Source: an uncultured Fibrobacter sp.
Lineage (GTDB): Bacteria; Fibrobacterota; Fibrobacteria; Fibrobacterales; Fibrobacteraceae
NCBI RefSeq assembly: GCF_947305105.1
Contig: NZ_CAMZCS010000007.1
Span: 1 to 64,000 of the forward strand
Direction of reading: 5' to 3'
DNA length: 64,000 nucleotides
The notes beneath the pieces are model-generated. The model did no database searches. It was given only the letters and a program-made list of their open reading frames with translations, and was not told the DNA's origin. This document shows, one piece after another, positions 8,875-17,808 of the stretch (position 1 is its first letter; the number at the start of each line of letters is the position of its first letter). Made by a program: the position numbers and the translations under genes.

Positions 8875-10614
8875 TTATTCGGCATTTCTCTTGATGCAGC
8901 GGACAAACATATATTGAGTCTTCGCCGTAATGCCTGTGTAATGCACACGGCCACGGACGCTGGCGCCATCAACATAGAAACGGTTCGCAGAAACAGATTC
9001 TAGTTCACCCTCCTGAGGAGCGCGTTCTGTTTTAGACCAATAATAAGCACTACTGGTGCTTGTAAAACTAGTCCCGTCATAAATGCCGCCCGAAGTTGGA
9101 GAAGAGAAGCCGCTTGTATTCGAACCACCTACACGATAATCTGTGGCGTATGAGCCAAAAGCATTCATCAAAGCACGATAGTCAGCATTTTCTGGCAAAT
9201 CCCAGCCTTCCGGGCAGTAACTGTTCGCTGCGAGCCATGTATAGTAACATCCATACGTTAAGCACTTATCATCGTTAGAGATAGTCACATGTTCGCCTTC
9301 CTGCGTTTTTGTGTATTTCAAATTTTCCGTCATCCAGGTCTCGGAATAAACAACTTCACCATTTCCATTTGCCTTAGTAATCGTCTTGAACTCGTAGGGG
9401 TGACCATCGCGCGTATCGCAGAACTGCTTGCGGACATCGTATAAAGAATTTGGATGGCCGTCGCACCATTTGTTGTTCTGTCCTTTGGGAATGCAGCAGG
9501 CGATAGCTTCTTCAACTTGGCCATCGACGCACATATGGGTTTCAAGGACATACGTCTGTTCACCACACTTTGTAACGACCTGGGGTTTTTCTGGATCAGT
9601 TGTTCTGTCGCAGAACTGAAGATCCGGGTCATACGGACTTCCACTACATTTTTCATAAAGGACTCCCTTCTCGCTGCAGAAGTAATCCGAACTGTTATAC
9701 TGACCTTCATCGTCGATGAGGTCTTCAGACAAGCCTTCGGCAACACTGCTGCAACGACTGTAGATTGAAGCACGGGAGCAGAACTGCGTCGTGTAATCGT
9801 ATGGTACGGTAACGCACAACGAAACAAGAAGGTCCGACGCATCGCAGAAATACCCCTGCACGTTGTAAGTGCCATCAGGATTGAGATACGGTTCAAGCCC
9901 GGCAAGCGTATTATGACAGAGCGGGTAGACCTTCATGTCGTTCGCACAGAACTGGGTCGCCGGATCATAAGAACCGACACCGCACGAAGCCTTGAACAAC
10001 GTCGCAGATTCTTCACCGCACTTCACGACGACTTGGCCATTTTCAATTTCCGTAAGCGAGCAATCGTCACCATCCTTGCCATTTTCACCGTTCTTGATGG
10101 TACCTACGGTCTTGCCGTCGCATACGAGGTCGAAACCGGTCTTGTCCTTGGTCTGCTTGGCGGTGCAGCTCGTACCGTTTTCGCCATCTTCGCCCTTGTC
10201 GCCCTGGGCACCCTTTTTACCATCCTCGCCATTTTCACCATTCTTAATGGTGCCCACGGTCTTGTCACCGCAAACGATGTCAAAGCCGGTCTTGTCCTTG
10301 GTCTGTTTGGCAGTGCAGCTCGTACCCTTATCACCGGCAGCACCCTTGTCGCCTTTTTCGCCCTTTTCACCAACGGCGCCATCAAAACTTTCCCAGCCAT
10401 CGCCAGTGCAGACAAACACCTTGGCGGAATCCTTTACGTACATGAGGGAGCCTTCGATATCTTCCTCGCACTTCGGGAGTTCCTTGAATTTCTTGACCTG
10501 GTCAAGCGAAGCCTTTTCGGTCACGTTAGTCACTTCGGTGACTTCGTCGCCACAAGCAACCAAAAGGGCCAAGCTAGCGGCAATGCCTGATGCTACAATT
10601 ACATTCTTTTTCAT
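8875..10614 (-). CDS. FISUMP-domain lipoprotein 2 with collagen-like stalk
   Basis: 579-residue paralogue with the same plan: lipoprotein signal (LVAC, Cys21), two full stalk modules with Gly-X-Y runs, Cys modules of the C...YDxxxQFC type, and a FISUMP C-terminus with WMTENLKY and SYCPEGWDLPE. The ATG at 10614 is preferred over an in-frame ATG 21 bp upstream because AAAAAGGA lies about 11 bases before it. The middle of the protein is closest to lipoprotein 1 (YLNPDGTYNVQGYFCD and following), whereas the C-terminal 130 residues are its own. The stop is 23 bp before gene 1, so the two are co-transcribed. Function is unknown beyond family. Confidence 0.9.
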   Translation of the reverse strand: MKKNVIVASGIAASLALLVACGDEVTEVTNVTEKASLDQVKKFKELPKCEEDIEGSLMYVKDSAKVFVCTGDGWESFDGAVGEKGEKGDKGAAGDKGTSCTAKQTKDKTGFDIVCGDKTVGTIKNGENGEDGKKGAQGDKGEDGENGTSCTAKQTKDKTGFDLVCDGKTVGTIKNGENGKDGDDCSLTEIENGQVVVKCGEESATLFKASCGVGSYDPATQFCANDMKVYPLCHNTLAGLEPYLNPDGTYNVQGYFCDASDLLVSLCVTVPYDYTTQFCSRASIYSRCSSVAEGLSEDLIDDEGQYNSSDYFCSEKGVLYEKCSGSPYDPDLQFCDRTTDPEKPQVVTKCGEQTYVLETHMCVDGQVEEAIACCIPKGQNNKWCDGHPNSLYDVRKQFCDTRDGHPYEFKTITKANGNGEVVYSETWMTENLKYTKTQEGEHVTISNDDKCLTYGCYYTWLAANSYCPEGWDLPENADYRALMNAFGSYATDYRVGGSNTSGFSSPTSGGIYDGTSFTSTSSAYYWSKTERAPQEGELESVSANRFYVDGASVRGRVHYTGITAKTQYMFVRCIKRNAE

Positions 10615-10659
10615 AGGAATTATTCCTTTTTTCATATTATAAATTTTTGGGTGTACATG

Positions 10660-12342
10660 CTATTTGTGTTTGATACAAATAACAGATTCAAGATTTACCT
10701 TATTATTAGTACCTATATTATTGAACCTACTATCCCTTATGGATACACGCCATGCTTCATCAGTATAAGTCGTATCTCCATCAGCCGTCCATAACAACGA
10801 ACTTCTCCCGCGACTAGCCCAACCATCTCTTACTCCCTTGTAGCCTGCTTTTTGGTCAAGGAAGCTATAGCTAATCCCATATTTATTAACAGCATCAAAC
10901 AAAACAGTATATTGCTGCTTTGTAGGCAAGTCCCAACCATCCGGGCAATAGCTTAAAGCAGCATTCCAAGTATAAAGACGGCCATCGGCATCACAGTTAG
11001 AAGAAATGCCGCCATAACAATCAGACTCACCTTCTTCCGTATTTGCATAGTTCAAGTTCTCAGCCATCCAGGTTTCGGAGTAAACAACGTTCCCGGAATC
11101 ATTTTTTGCGATGACATCAACATACTTGTAAGGACGGCCATCGCGCGTGTCGCAGAACTGCTTGCGGATATCGTAGCGTGAACTTGCATGACCGTTACAC
11201 CAGTTGCTGTTCTGTCCTTCGGGGATGCAGCAGGCGATAGCTTCTTTAATCTGGCCATCGACGCACATATGAGTCTCAAGTTCGTACGATTGACCGGAGC
11301 ACAATGCAACGACCCTCGGTTTAGTTCCACTCGAATCGCAGTACTGAAGTTCCGTATCGTACGTGTCATCCCCGCAAAGGGCAACGAGCGAGTCATTCGC
11401 ATCACAGAAATAACTAGTTCTGGTATAGACCCCATCCTCACTAAGTTGACCAAGGCCTTCGGGTTCCTTGTGACAACGTGGTTCGGCCCCAAAGTCGTCA
11501 CCAGCACAGAACTGAGTCGTGAAGTCATAGGTTTTTGCATTGCACAAAGGCACAAGGAGGTCCGTCACATCGCAGAAATAGGATTCCACGTCATAGGTAC
11601 CATCGGCATTAAGGCTTTGTTCAAAGCCTTCCAATGCTTTGTGGCAGAGCGGGTAGACATTCATGTCGTTCGCGCAGAACTGGGTCGCCGGATCATAAGA
11701 ACCGGTACCGCAAGAGGCCTTGAACAGCGTCACGGATTCTTCGCCACACTTCACGACGACTTGGCCATTTTCGTCTTCCGTAAGCGTGCAGGCATCACCA
11801 TCTTCACCATCTTCACCGTTCTTGATGGTGCCAACGGTTTTGCCACCGCAAAGAATATCGAATCCGGTCTTGTCCTTGTTGGCCTTGGCGGAGCAACTCG
11901 TGCCGTTTTCACCATCGGCACCCTTTTCGCCCTTTTCGCCCTCTTTACCATCCTCGCCATTCTTGACAGTACCGACGGTCTTGCCATCGCAAACGATATC
12001 AAAGCCGGTCTTGTCCTTGGTCTGTTTGGCAGTGCAGCTTGCGCCATCATCGCCGGCAGCGCCATTGGCGCCCTTGTCGCCCTTGTCGCCCCTTTCACCG
12101 TCTTTACCGTTCATACGGGTCCAACCGTCACCGGTACAGACATACACTTTCGCAGAATCCTTCACGTACATGACCGAGCCTTCGGTCTCTTCTTCGCACT
12201 TCGGGAGTTCCTTGAATTTCTTGACGGTATCAAGAGATACCATTTCGCTTACATTGGTCACTTCGGTGACTTCATCACCGCACGCAACCAATAATGCGAA
12301 GCTAGCGGCAATACCTGATGCTACAATTACATTCTTCTTCAT
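10660..12342 (-). CDS. FISUMP-domain lipoprotein 3, mosaic of its neighbours
   Basis: 560-residue paralogue. The signal and stalk (residues 1-about 200) match lipoprotein 1 almost exactly, while the Cys-module part and the first half of the FISUMP domain match lipoprotein 4: DNA 10920-11622 is identical to 12645-13347. The last 75 residues, after SYCPDGWDLPT, are specific. The lipobox is LVAC, and the Cys modules include YDPATQFC, YDFTTQFC, YDTELQYC and YDIRKQFC. The 45-bp gap to gene 2 and the matching 3' flanks of genes 3 and 4 point to past duplication. It is intact, with no frameshift. Confidence 0.9.
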   Translation of the reverse strand: MKKNVIVASGIAASFALLVACGDEVTEVTNVSEMVSLDTVKKFKELPKCEEETEGSVMYVKDSAKVYVCTGDGWTRMNGKDGERGDKGDKGANGAAGDDGASCTAKQTKDKTGFDIVCDGKTVGTVKNGEDGKEGEKGEKGADGENGTSCSAKANKDKTGFDILCGGKTVGTIKNGEDGEDGDACTLTEDENGQVVVKCGEESVTLFKASCGTGSYDPATQFCANDMNVYPLCHKALEGFEQSLNADGTYDVESYFCDVTDLLVPLCNAKTYDFTTQFCAGDDFGAEPRCHKEPEGLGQLSEDGVYTRTSYFCDANDSLVALCGDDTYDTELQYCDSSGTKPRVVALCSGQSYELETHMCVDGQIKEAIACCIPEGQNSNWCNGHASSRYDIRKQFCDTRDGRPYKYVDVIAKNDSGNVVYSETWMAENLNYANTEEGESDCYGGISSNCDADGRLYTWNAALSYCPDGWDLPTKQQYTVLFDAVNKYGISYSFLDQKAGYKGVRDGWASRGRSSLLWTADGDTTYTDEAWRVSIRDSRFNNIGTNNKVNLESVICIKHK

Positions 12343-12387
12343 GGGAATTATCTTCTTCTCATATTATAAAGTTTTGGGGTATAGATG

Positions 12388-14076
12388 CTATTTGTGTTTG
12401 ATACAAATAACAGATTTAAAATGGTCCTTTAGATTAGTACTCGTATTACGGTATTCATCACCCGAGAAGTATATACGATATGCTTTATCTGCTTCTTCCT
12501 TACTTTCTTCAGACGTCCACATCATTGAAGCTCTTCCTCTACCAGTCCAACCAGCTGATGCTATGTATCCTGCTTTTTGGGCAAGGAAGCTATAGCTAAT
12601 TCCATATTTCTCACCAGCCTTAAACAAAGCAGCATATTGCTGAGTTGTAGGCAAGTCCCAACCATCCGGGCAATAGCTTAAAGCAGCATTCCAAGTATAA
12701 AGACGGCCATCGGCATCACAGTTAGAAGAAATGCCGCCATAACAATCAGACTCACCTTCTTCCGTATTTGCATAGTTCAAGTTCTCAGCCATCCAGGTTT
12801 CGGAGTAAACAACGTTCCCGGAATCATTTTTTGCGATGACATCAACATACTTGTAAGGACGGCCATCGCGCGTGTCGCAGAACTGCTTGCGGATATCGTA
12901 GCGTGAACTTGCATGACCGTTACACCAGTTGCTGTTCTGTCCTTCGGGGATGCAGCAGGCGATAGCTTCTTTAATCTGGCCATCGACGCACATATGAGTC
13001 TCAAGTTCGTACGATTGACCGGAGCACAATGCAACGACCCTCGGTTTAGTTCCACTCGAATCGCAGTACTGAAGTTCCGTATCGTACGTGTCATCCCCGC
13101 AAAGGGCAACGAGCGAGTCATTCGCATCACAGAAATAACTAGTTCTGGTATAGACCCCATCCTCACTAAGTTGACCAAGGCCTTCGGGTTCCTTGTGACA
13201 ACGTGGTTCGGCCCCAAAGTCGTCACCAGCACAGAACTGAGTCGTGAAGTCATAGGTTTTTGCATTGCACAAAGGCACAAGGAGGTCCGTCACATCGCAG
13301 AAATAGGATTCCACGTCATAGGTACCATCGGCATTAAGGCTTTGTTCGAAACCTTCCAATGCTTTGTGGCAGAGCGGGTAGACATTCAGGTCGAACGCAC
13401 AGAACTGGGTCGCCGGGTCGTAAGAACCAGTACCGCAAGAGGCCTTGAACTGCGTTACAAACTTTTCACCACAGGTTACAACGACCTGGCCATTTTCGCC
13501 TTCCGTAAGCGTGCAGCCTTCACCGGCTTCACCTTTTTCTCCGTTCTTGATGGTTCCTACGGACTTGCCATCGCAAGTAATCTCAAATCCGGTCTTGTCC
13601 TTGTTGGCCTTGGCAGTGCAACCTGTACCGTTTTCGCCATCTTCGCCCTTGTCGCCCTGGGCACCCTTTTTGCCATCCTCGCCATCTTCACCATTCTTGA
13701 CAGTTCCTACAGTCTTGCCAGCGCAAACGATATCAAAACCGGTCTTGTCCTTGGTCTGCTTGGCAGTGCAGCTCGTGCCGCTATCGCCATCGGCACCCTT
13801 GGCACCCTTGTCGCCCTTGGCACCTTTGTCGCCATCCTTACCATTGACCTGAATCCAGCCGTCGCTGGAGCAACCGTACACCTTTGCGGAATCTTTCACG
13901 TATATGAGAGTGCCTTCAATATCTTCTTCGCACTTCGGGAGTTCCTTGAATTTCTTGACAGTGTCGACAGAAGCGTTCTCACTCACATTGGTCACCTTGG
14001 TGACTTCGTCGCTGCAAGCAACCATAAGTGCTAGGCCCGCAACAAAACCAGATGTAACAAGTATGCTTTTTCTCAT
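12388..14076 (-). CDS. FISUMP-domain lipoprotein 4, promoter-proximal
   Basis: 562-residue paralogue and first gene of the array. The signal peptide ends in LMVAC. The stalk is more diverged (GDKGAKGDKGAKGADGDSG and a GEKGEAGEG run), but the central Cys-rich half is identical at DNA level to lipoprotein 3 over 703 bp. The FISUMP tip has WMAENLNYA and SYCPDGWDLPT, then a variable tail ending SVICIKHK as in gene 3. AAAGGA lies about 9 bases before the ATG. The 189-bp AT-rich upstream gap is the likely promoter region for the whole array. Confidence 0.9.
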   Translation of the reverse strand: MRKSILVTSGFVAGLALMVACSDEVTKVTNVSENASVDTVKKFKELPKCEEDIEGTLIYVKDSAKVYGCSSDGWIQVNGKDGDKGAKGDKGAKGADGDSGTSCTAKQTKDKTGFDIVCAGKTVGTVKNGEDGEDGKKGAQGDKGEDGENGTGCTAKANKDKTGFEITCDGKSVGTIKNGEKGEAGEGCTLTEGENGQVVVTCGEKFVTQFKASCGTGSYDPATQFCAFDLNVYPLCHKALEGFEQSLNADGTYDVESYFCDVTDLLVPLCNAKTYDFTTQFCAGDDFGAEPRCHKEPEGLGQLSEDGVYTRTSYFCDANDSLVALCGDDTYDTELQYCDSSGTKPRVVALCSGQSYELETHMCVDGQIKEAIACCIPEGQNSNWCNGHASSRYDIRKQFCDTRDGRPYKYVDVIAKNDSGNVVYSETWMAENLNYANTEEGESDCYGGISSNCDADGRLYTWNAALSYCPDGWDLPTTQQYAALFKAGEKYGISYSFLAQKAGYIASAGWTGRGRASMMWTSEESKEEADKAYRIYFSGDEYRNTSTNLKDHFKSVICIKHK

Positions 14077-14265
14077 AGAGAGTTCCTTTTTTTATTCATA
14101 AAAAAAATGTATCAATTTTGTATCCAAATGTATGTTTTTTTTAAACATCTGTAAAACGATTACCTTTATGTTACAATTAATTTACATTGCATGTAGGGTT
14201 AATCAGGCTTTCGTTCGCCAAAATTTAAAAAAAAACCAATTTCTTGTTGATTTCGGCAGTAACAG

Positions 14266-15309
14266 TTAAAACTGCTCCAGCAGTCTGATGCGTTCGGGAG
14301 TGTCCGGGTGTGTACAGAACACCAGGTTCACCTTCGCGACAAGGCCCGTAAGCCCGCCATCGTCTTCTTCGTCGGGATGGACTATATAGAGTTGCGCCAC
14401 GTCTTCGCGCCTTACCTGGCCAAGGCCCGGCGCAGAAGATATCTTCCGCAAGGCAGAGGCAAGTGCCACGGGATTGCCACAGAGTTCCGCCCCACCGGCG
14501 TCGGCCACATATTCACGGCGGCGAGAAATGGCAAGCCTCGTGAGCGTGCCAAAGAAGAACGCGACAGATGAACATATGAGCAAAAGCAGCGCGGCAGCGA
14601 CAACAATCAAGATGCCGCCACCCCCCTTGTTGCGACGACCGCGACCCACAGCCACCACACGCCCTATATTCGCAAGTATCTTCACAGAAATGGTCATGAG
14701 CGTCGAGAATATCCCGACAAACACAATGCACACCACCAGCAAGCGCGTATCGCGGTTCTTTATGTGGGTGAGCTCGTGAGCGACTACGGCAGCGAGTTCA
14801 TCGTCGTCCAGAGCATCGATAATCCCCGTCGTGAGCGTAACCGTATAAGACTTGTCATCGATTCCGCTCGCAAAGGCGTTCATGCCCGGATCGTCGATGA
14901 TGTTGATTTTGGGCATGTAGATATTGCCCGCTATGCAAAGGTTCTCGACAATATTATAGACACGCAAGTTCTCCTTGCGTTCCAAGGGGCGGGCACCCGT
15001 GGCTTTGCGGATAATCGCCGTATTCGCAAAATACGCGATAATAAACCACACGGCAGTCACGCCAAGCGCATAAGGCAGCGCATCCACAAAAAACGCCCAA
15101 ATCAGCGGCCAATGCAACACATCGGTCGAGAGATTGTCGACACACAGGTGGGAATACGGATTCTCCGAATAACAAAATACACCACAGAGATCAAGCCCCG
15201 CAATGACCATCAACACCATCGCAAGTAAAATGACCGGGAACAGGAACAACAAAATGACCGTGTTCCGGTTGTTTCGCCAAATCTGGGTCTGGATACCGAC
15301 GTATTTCAT
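14266..15309 (-). CDS. htpX: Membrane zinc metalloprotease, HtpX/M48 family
   Basis: 347-residue inner-membrane peptidase predicted to degrade misfolded membrane proteins. There are two N-terminal membrane segments (about 18-42 and 76-98), the zinc motif HELTH at 178-182 (VVAHELTHIKNRD), and two further membrane segments after it, followed by the third zinc ligand region RREYVADAGGAELCG. I start at MKYVGIQ (15309), not the longer frame to 15342, because the extra residues come from the repeat-like upstream DNA. lemA lies upstream on the same strand, the usual LemA-HtpX pairing. Confidence 0.88.
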   Translation of the reverse strand: MKYVGIQTQIWRNNRNTVILLFLFPVILLAMVLMVIAGLDLCGVFCYSENPYSHLCVDNLSTDVLHWPLIWAFFVDALPYALGVTAVWFIIAYFANTAIIRKATGARPLERKENLRVYNIVENLCIAGNIYMPKINIIDDPGMNAFASGIDDKSYTVTLTTGIIDALDDDELAAVVAHELTHIKNRDTRLLVVCIVFVGIFSTLMTISVKILANIGRVVAVGRGRRNKGGGGILIVVAAALLLLICSSVAFFFGTLTRLAISRRREYVADAGGAELCGNPVALASALRKISSAPGLGQVRREDVAQLYIVHPDEEDDGGLTGLVAKVNLVFCTHPDTPERIRLLEQF

Positions 15310-15342
15310 TACAGGTCGCTCGCGCCGCTCGCTTCGAGGCAC

Positions 15343-15500
15343 GGGCTCGATTGCTTACGCAATCTTCGAGGTATGAGGTAGATAGTGGTTAGTAAACAGT
15401 GGTTAGTGGTTAGGAGCAATCTCCGAGCTTGTCCTTTAACTGCTTACTAATCGCCTTAATCCTCACCGCTCGTGCCTCGTGCCCCGAGCCTCGCGCCTCG
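15343..15500. repeat. Dispersed repeat phrases between lemA and htpX
   Basis: The spacer holds phrases such as GAGGTATGAGGTAGAT (15368-15383), GTGGTTAGTAAACAGTGGTTAG, AGCAATCTCCGAG and CCTCACCGCTCGTGCCTCGTG. Relatives occur at 43-234, 21776-21920, 47421-47605 and inside the gene at 30020-31381. No gene is visible. Confidence 0.6.
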
Positions 15501-15505
15501 TAGCT

Positions 15506-16066
15506 CTAAAACTTCACCTCGGGGGCTTTGTTCAGGGTCTCGCGGCCTTCGCTGGCCTCGTACATGGGAGCGCGGCTGAAATGGAACATCCCGGCGATAA
15601 TGTTGGAGGGGAACACTTCGCAGGCGTTGTTGAATTCGCGCGTCGCGGAATTGAAGAAGCGGCGGGCAGCGGAAAGCTTGTTCTCAATGTCGGCAAGTTC
15701 TGTCTGCAACTGCAAGAAGCCTTGGTTCGCCTTGAGTTCCGGGTAAGCCTCCAGCGAGACCTTGAGCCCGGCAAGCGCACCGGTCAGCGCCTTGTCGGCA
15801 GCGACCTTTTCGTCGACCGTTCTTGCCCCCATCGCGGCGGCACGGGCAGCAGTCACCCTTTCAAGAGTTTCCTTTTCGTGGGTCGCGTAACCCTGGACCG
15901 TATTCACCAGCTGCGGCACCAGGTCGTAACGCTGTTTGAGCTGCACTTCGATGTTCGAAAACGCGTTCTCGCGGTTGTTGCGGAGCTTCACGAGACCATT
16001 GTACATAGAAATGGCCAATACAATCAGAATGACTACAACGACAGCGACAACAATTCCTACTGTCAT
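15506..16066 (-). CDS. lemA: LemA family protein
   Basis: 186-residue membrane-anchored protein with one N-terminal membrane helix (about 3-22) and a long helical body. The diagnostic stretch is KLRNNRENAFSNIEVQLKQR followed by YDLVPQLVNTVQGYA. LemA proteins have no settled biochemical role and are often paired with M48 proteases, as here with htpX 196 bp downstream, the gap being filled by repeat DNA. Its stop codon lies at the edge of that repeat region. Confidence 0.92.
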   Translation of the reverse strand: MTVGIVVAVVVVILIVLAISMYNGLVKLRNNRENAFSNIEVQLKQRYDLVPQLVNTVQGYATHEKETLERVTAARAAAMGARTVDEKVAADKALTGALAGLKVSLEAYPELKANQGFLQLQTELADIENKLSAARRFFNSATREFNNACEVFPSNIIAGMFHFSRAPMYEASEGRETLNKAPEVKF

Positions 16067-16116
16067 AAGGACTCCTCTGCTAAAGTTTACTTGACGTACA
16101 TTATAGAAAATAGAAG

Positions 16117-16688
16117 TTACAAAACAAAGAACGAGACAGAAATATTAGTCTGCCAAAGCGGCTCGTCCGAATGAATCGTGTAATAGACCATCTCTCCGGC
16201 CCGCAACTGAACACGGTTAAGCAGGGTCAGAGTCGCTCCGGCATACTGTGAGAAGATAAAGGGGCCGGCCTCTAACATTGCGTCGTAATCTCCCGGTTCT
16301 TCAACATTTCCTAAGTAGACCTCATCCCACACAAACGGCAGATAGAGTCCCGTTGAAAAATTTAGGGACCATTTACTTGTAATAAATATACTCGAATATG
16401 TAAACAGGCTAAGGTTTATGTTTTTCTGGTAATGCCCCTCCTCAAAATCGCCTTCCGATTTTCTATCTAACCAGTTATCATCCATGGATACGTAATGACC
16501 GGAATAAATGGCTTTTGACCTTAAAAAATGTAGGTCCCCGCACCTAAAAAAGGTTCAGGGAGGTTGGTTTCGAACGAACCCTTTGTCACGTTGGCCAAGC
16601 GACCACTGCATCCACACAAAAAAATGGATACAACCAAAAAGAATACAACTCGCCAACCGAGAACTATTTCAATCTTCGGATATTTCAC
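16117..16688 (-). pseudogene. Small lipoprotein gene split by one-base frameshift in a T6 run
   Basis: Two overlapping minus-strand frames form one protein. Upstream, a frame from GTG at 16688 encodes a signal peptide with VVFFLVVSIF then the lipobox LCGC, and runs to a TAA at 16521. The frame of the downstream part (16117-16554) encodes a likely beta-strand-rich domain ending ISVSFFVL. Adding one T to the T6 run (A6 on plus, 16523-16528) joins them into about 190 residues. It may be a pseudogene, a slippage-switched gene or an assembly error. No homologue recognised. It lies between lemA and a BatD-like gene. Confidence 0.6.
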
Positions 16689-16731
16689 TATACTAATATA
16701 TAATTAATATAGTGATATACAAATAAATTTC

Positions 16732-17724
16732 TTATTTCTTCTTTTTCTTGCGGGCGGCCTTGACACTTTGAACGGCAGCCTTCAGGGCCTCCTTCTTGGC
16801 CTGTTCCTCTTCGGGCGTGGGCTTGGTGTCTTCGAGCAGGCGGTCGGCCCATTCGTCCCAGAACTTGCAGCGCTCGCCCTCGAGCTTCATCTTGGCGAAC
16901 TTCACCGGTTCGGTTTCGACAGCGAGGTTCACCATAGATTCCTTGTAAGCCTGCGGAAGGCCTGCCACATGCGACATACGCTGTTTGAGCTCGGCGACGG
17001 TCGCATCCAGAATGTCCACCTCGAAACGGCGTTCCACGTAACGGCGGGTAATGAACCCGAGCCCCATGAAGTAGTCGCCCTGGTTGCCTTCGGCCAAGTA
17101 GTTCTTGCCGCGCAGTTCCTTGAGCGCGAGCACGGCCTCTTCGTAAGGCGGGAGCCTGGGGGCGGCCCCCTTCTTTGCAAATTTCTTGTGCAAGAACCAG
17201 CCGAGGAACACAAGCAATACCACGCCCACGACAATCAGCACGATATAGAACCATTGCGGCAGCCGCGGGTCGTCCATGGGGTCTTCCGCTTCCAAAATGT
17301 CCGTCTCTTCGCCGGTAGTACGCGGCGAGACCTTCACGGCCACGGGGTCGGTACGGGTCTTTACGGTATCGGAACCGACAATGGCAGAAACCTCCTGCGG
17401 GGCAATCATGAAGTCACCACTCACGAAGGTGTTGAGCGTCGCGAGCCAGACGAACTTTGCCATACCCTTGGGCATGCCATCAGTCAACTTCTCGTTCTTC
17501 ATCTCCTTGACTTCGAAACTACCCAAGTTGCCGACAAAGCTCGGCAGGTCCACGGTGGCGCTCTCAGGAGCCACCACCTGAATTTCGTAGTTGAACATGT
17601 CGCCCACGAACACCTGGGCATTATCGACATTCGCCTTCACGGAAACATCGAAGGCAAAGGCGGAAGTTGCAAAAAAGACTGTTAATGCAGCAATAAAGGC
17701 AAGGCGATTCGATACTCGAGACAT
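16732..17724 (-). CDS. BatD-like membrane protein with N-terminal signal
   Basis: 330 residues: a signal peptide ending ATSAFAFD, a beta-rich extracytoplasmic part (about 20-160; VSVKANVDNAQVFVGDMFNYEIQVV resembles the start of BatD/oxygen-tolerance proteins), one membrane helix (WFYIVLIVVGVVLLVFLGWF), and a cytoplasmic helical tail rich in Lys ending KAARKKKKK. I start at 17724, where TGAGGTTTAT precedes ATG. Adjacent BatA/BatB or MoxR genes are absent, so the assignment is from the fold-like pattern only. Function unknown. Confidence 0.6.
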   Translation of the reverse strand: MSRVSNRLAFIAALTVFFATSAFAFDVSVKANVDNAQVFVGDMFNYEIQVVAPESATVDLPSFVGNLGSFEVKEMKNEKLTDGMPKGMAKFVWLATLNTFVSGDFMIAPQEVSAIVGSDTVKTRTDPVAVKVSPRTTGEETDILEAEDPMDDPRLPQWFYIVLIVVGVVLLVFLGWFLHKKFAKKGAAPRLPPYEEAVLALKELRGKNYLAEGNQGDYFMGLGFITRRYVERRFEVDILDATVAELKQRMSHVAGLPQAYKESMVNLAVETEPVKFAKMKLEGERCKFWDEWADRLLEDTKPTPEEEQAKKEALKAAVQSVKAARKKKKK

Positions 17725-17808
17725 ATAAACCTCAGTACACAAGAATATACAAAAATTGGGATTTGGCGACCAAGCGACACTAGAGTCCTTTACTATATTC
17801 GAAAAACT

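Noticed and set aside
8295-8894. Plus-strand frame rich in Ser-Pro repeats
   Set aside because: It is the antisense of the Gly-X-Y stalk of FISUMP protein 1, and analogous frames appear opposite the other stalks.
16560-16630. tRNA-like stretch (GGTTTCGAACGAACC and GTTGGCCAAGCGACC)
   Set aside because: No complete acceptor, D and anticodon arms can be built, and the minus strand here codes the signal peptide of the frameshifted lipoprotein.
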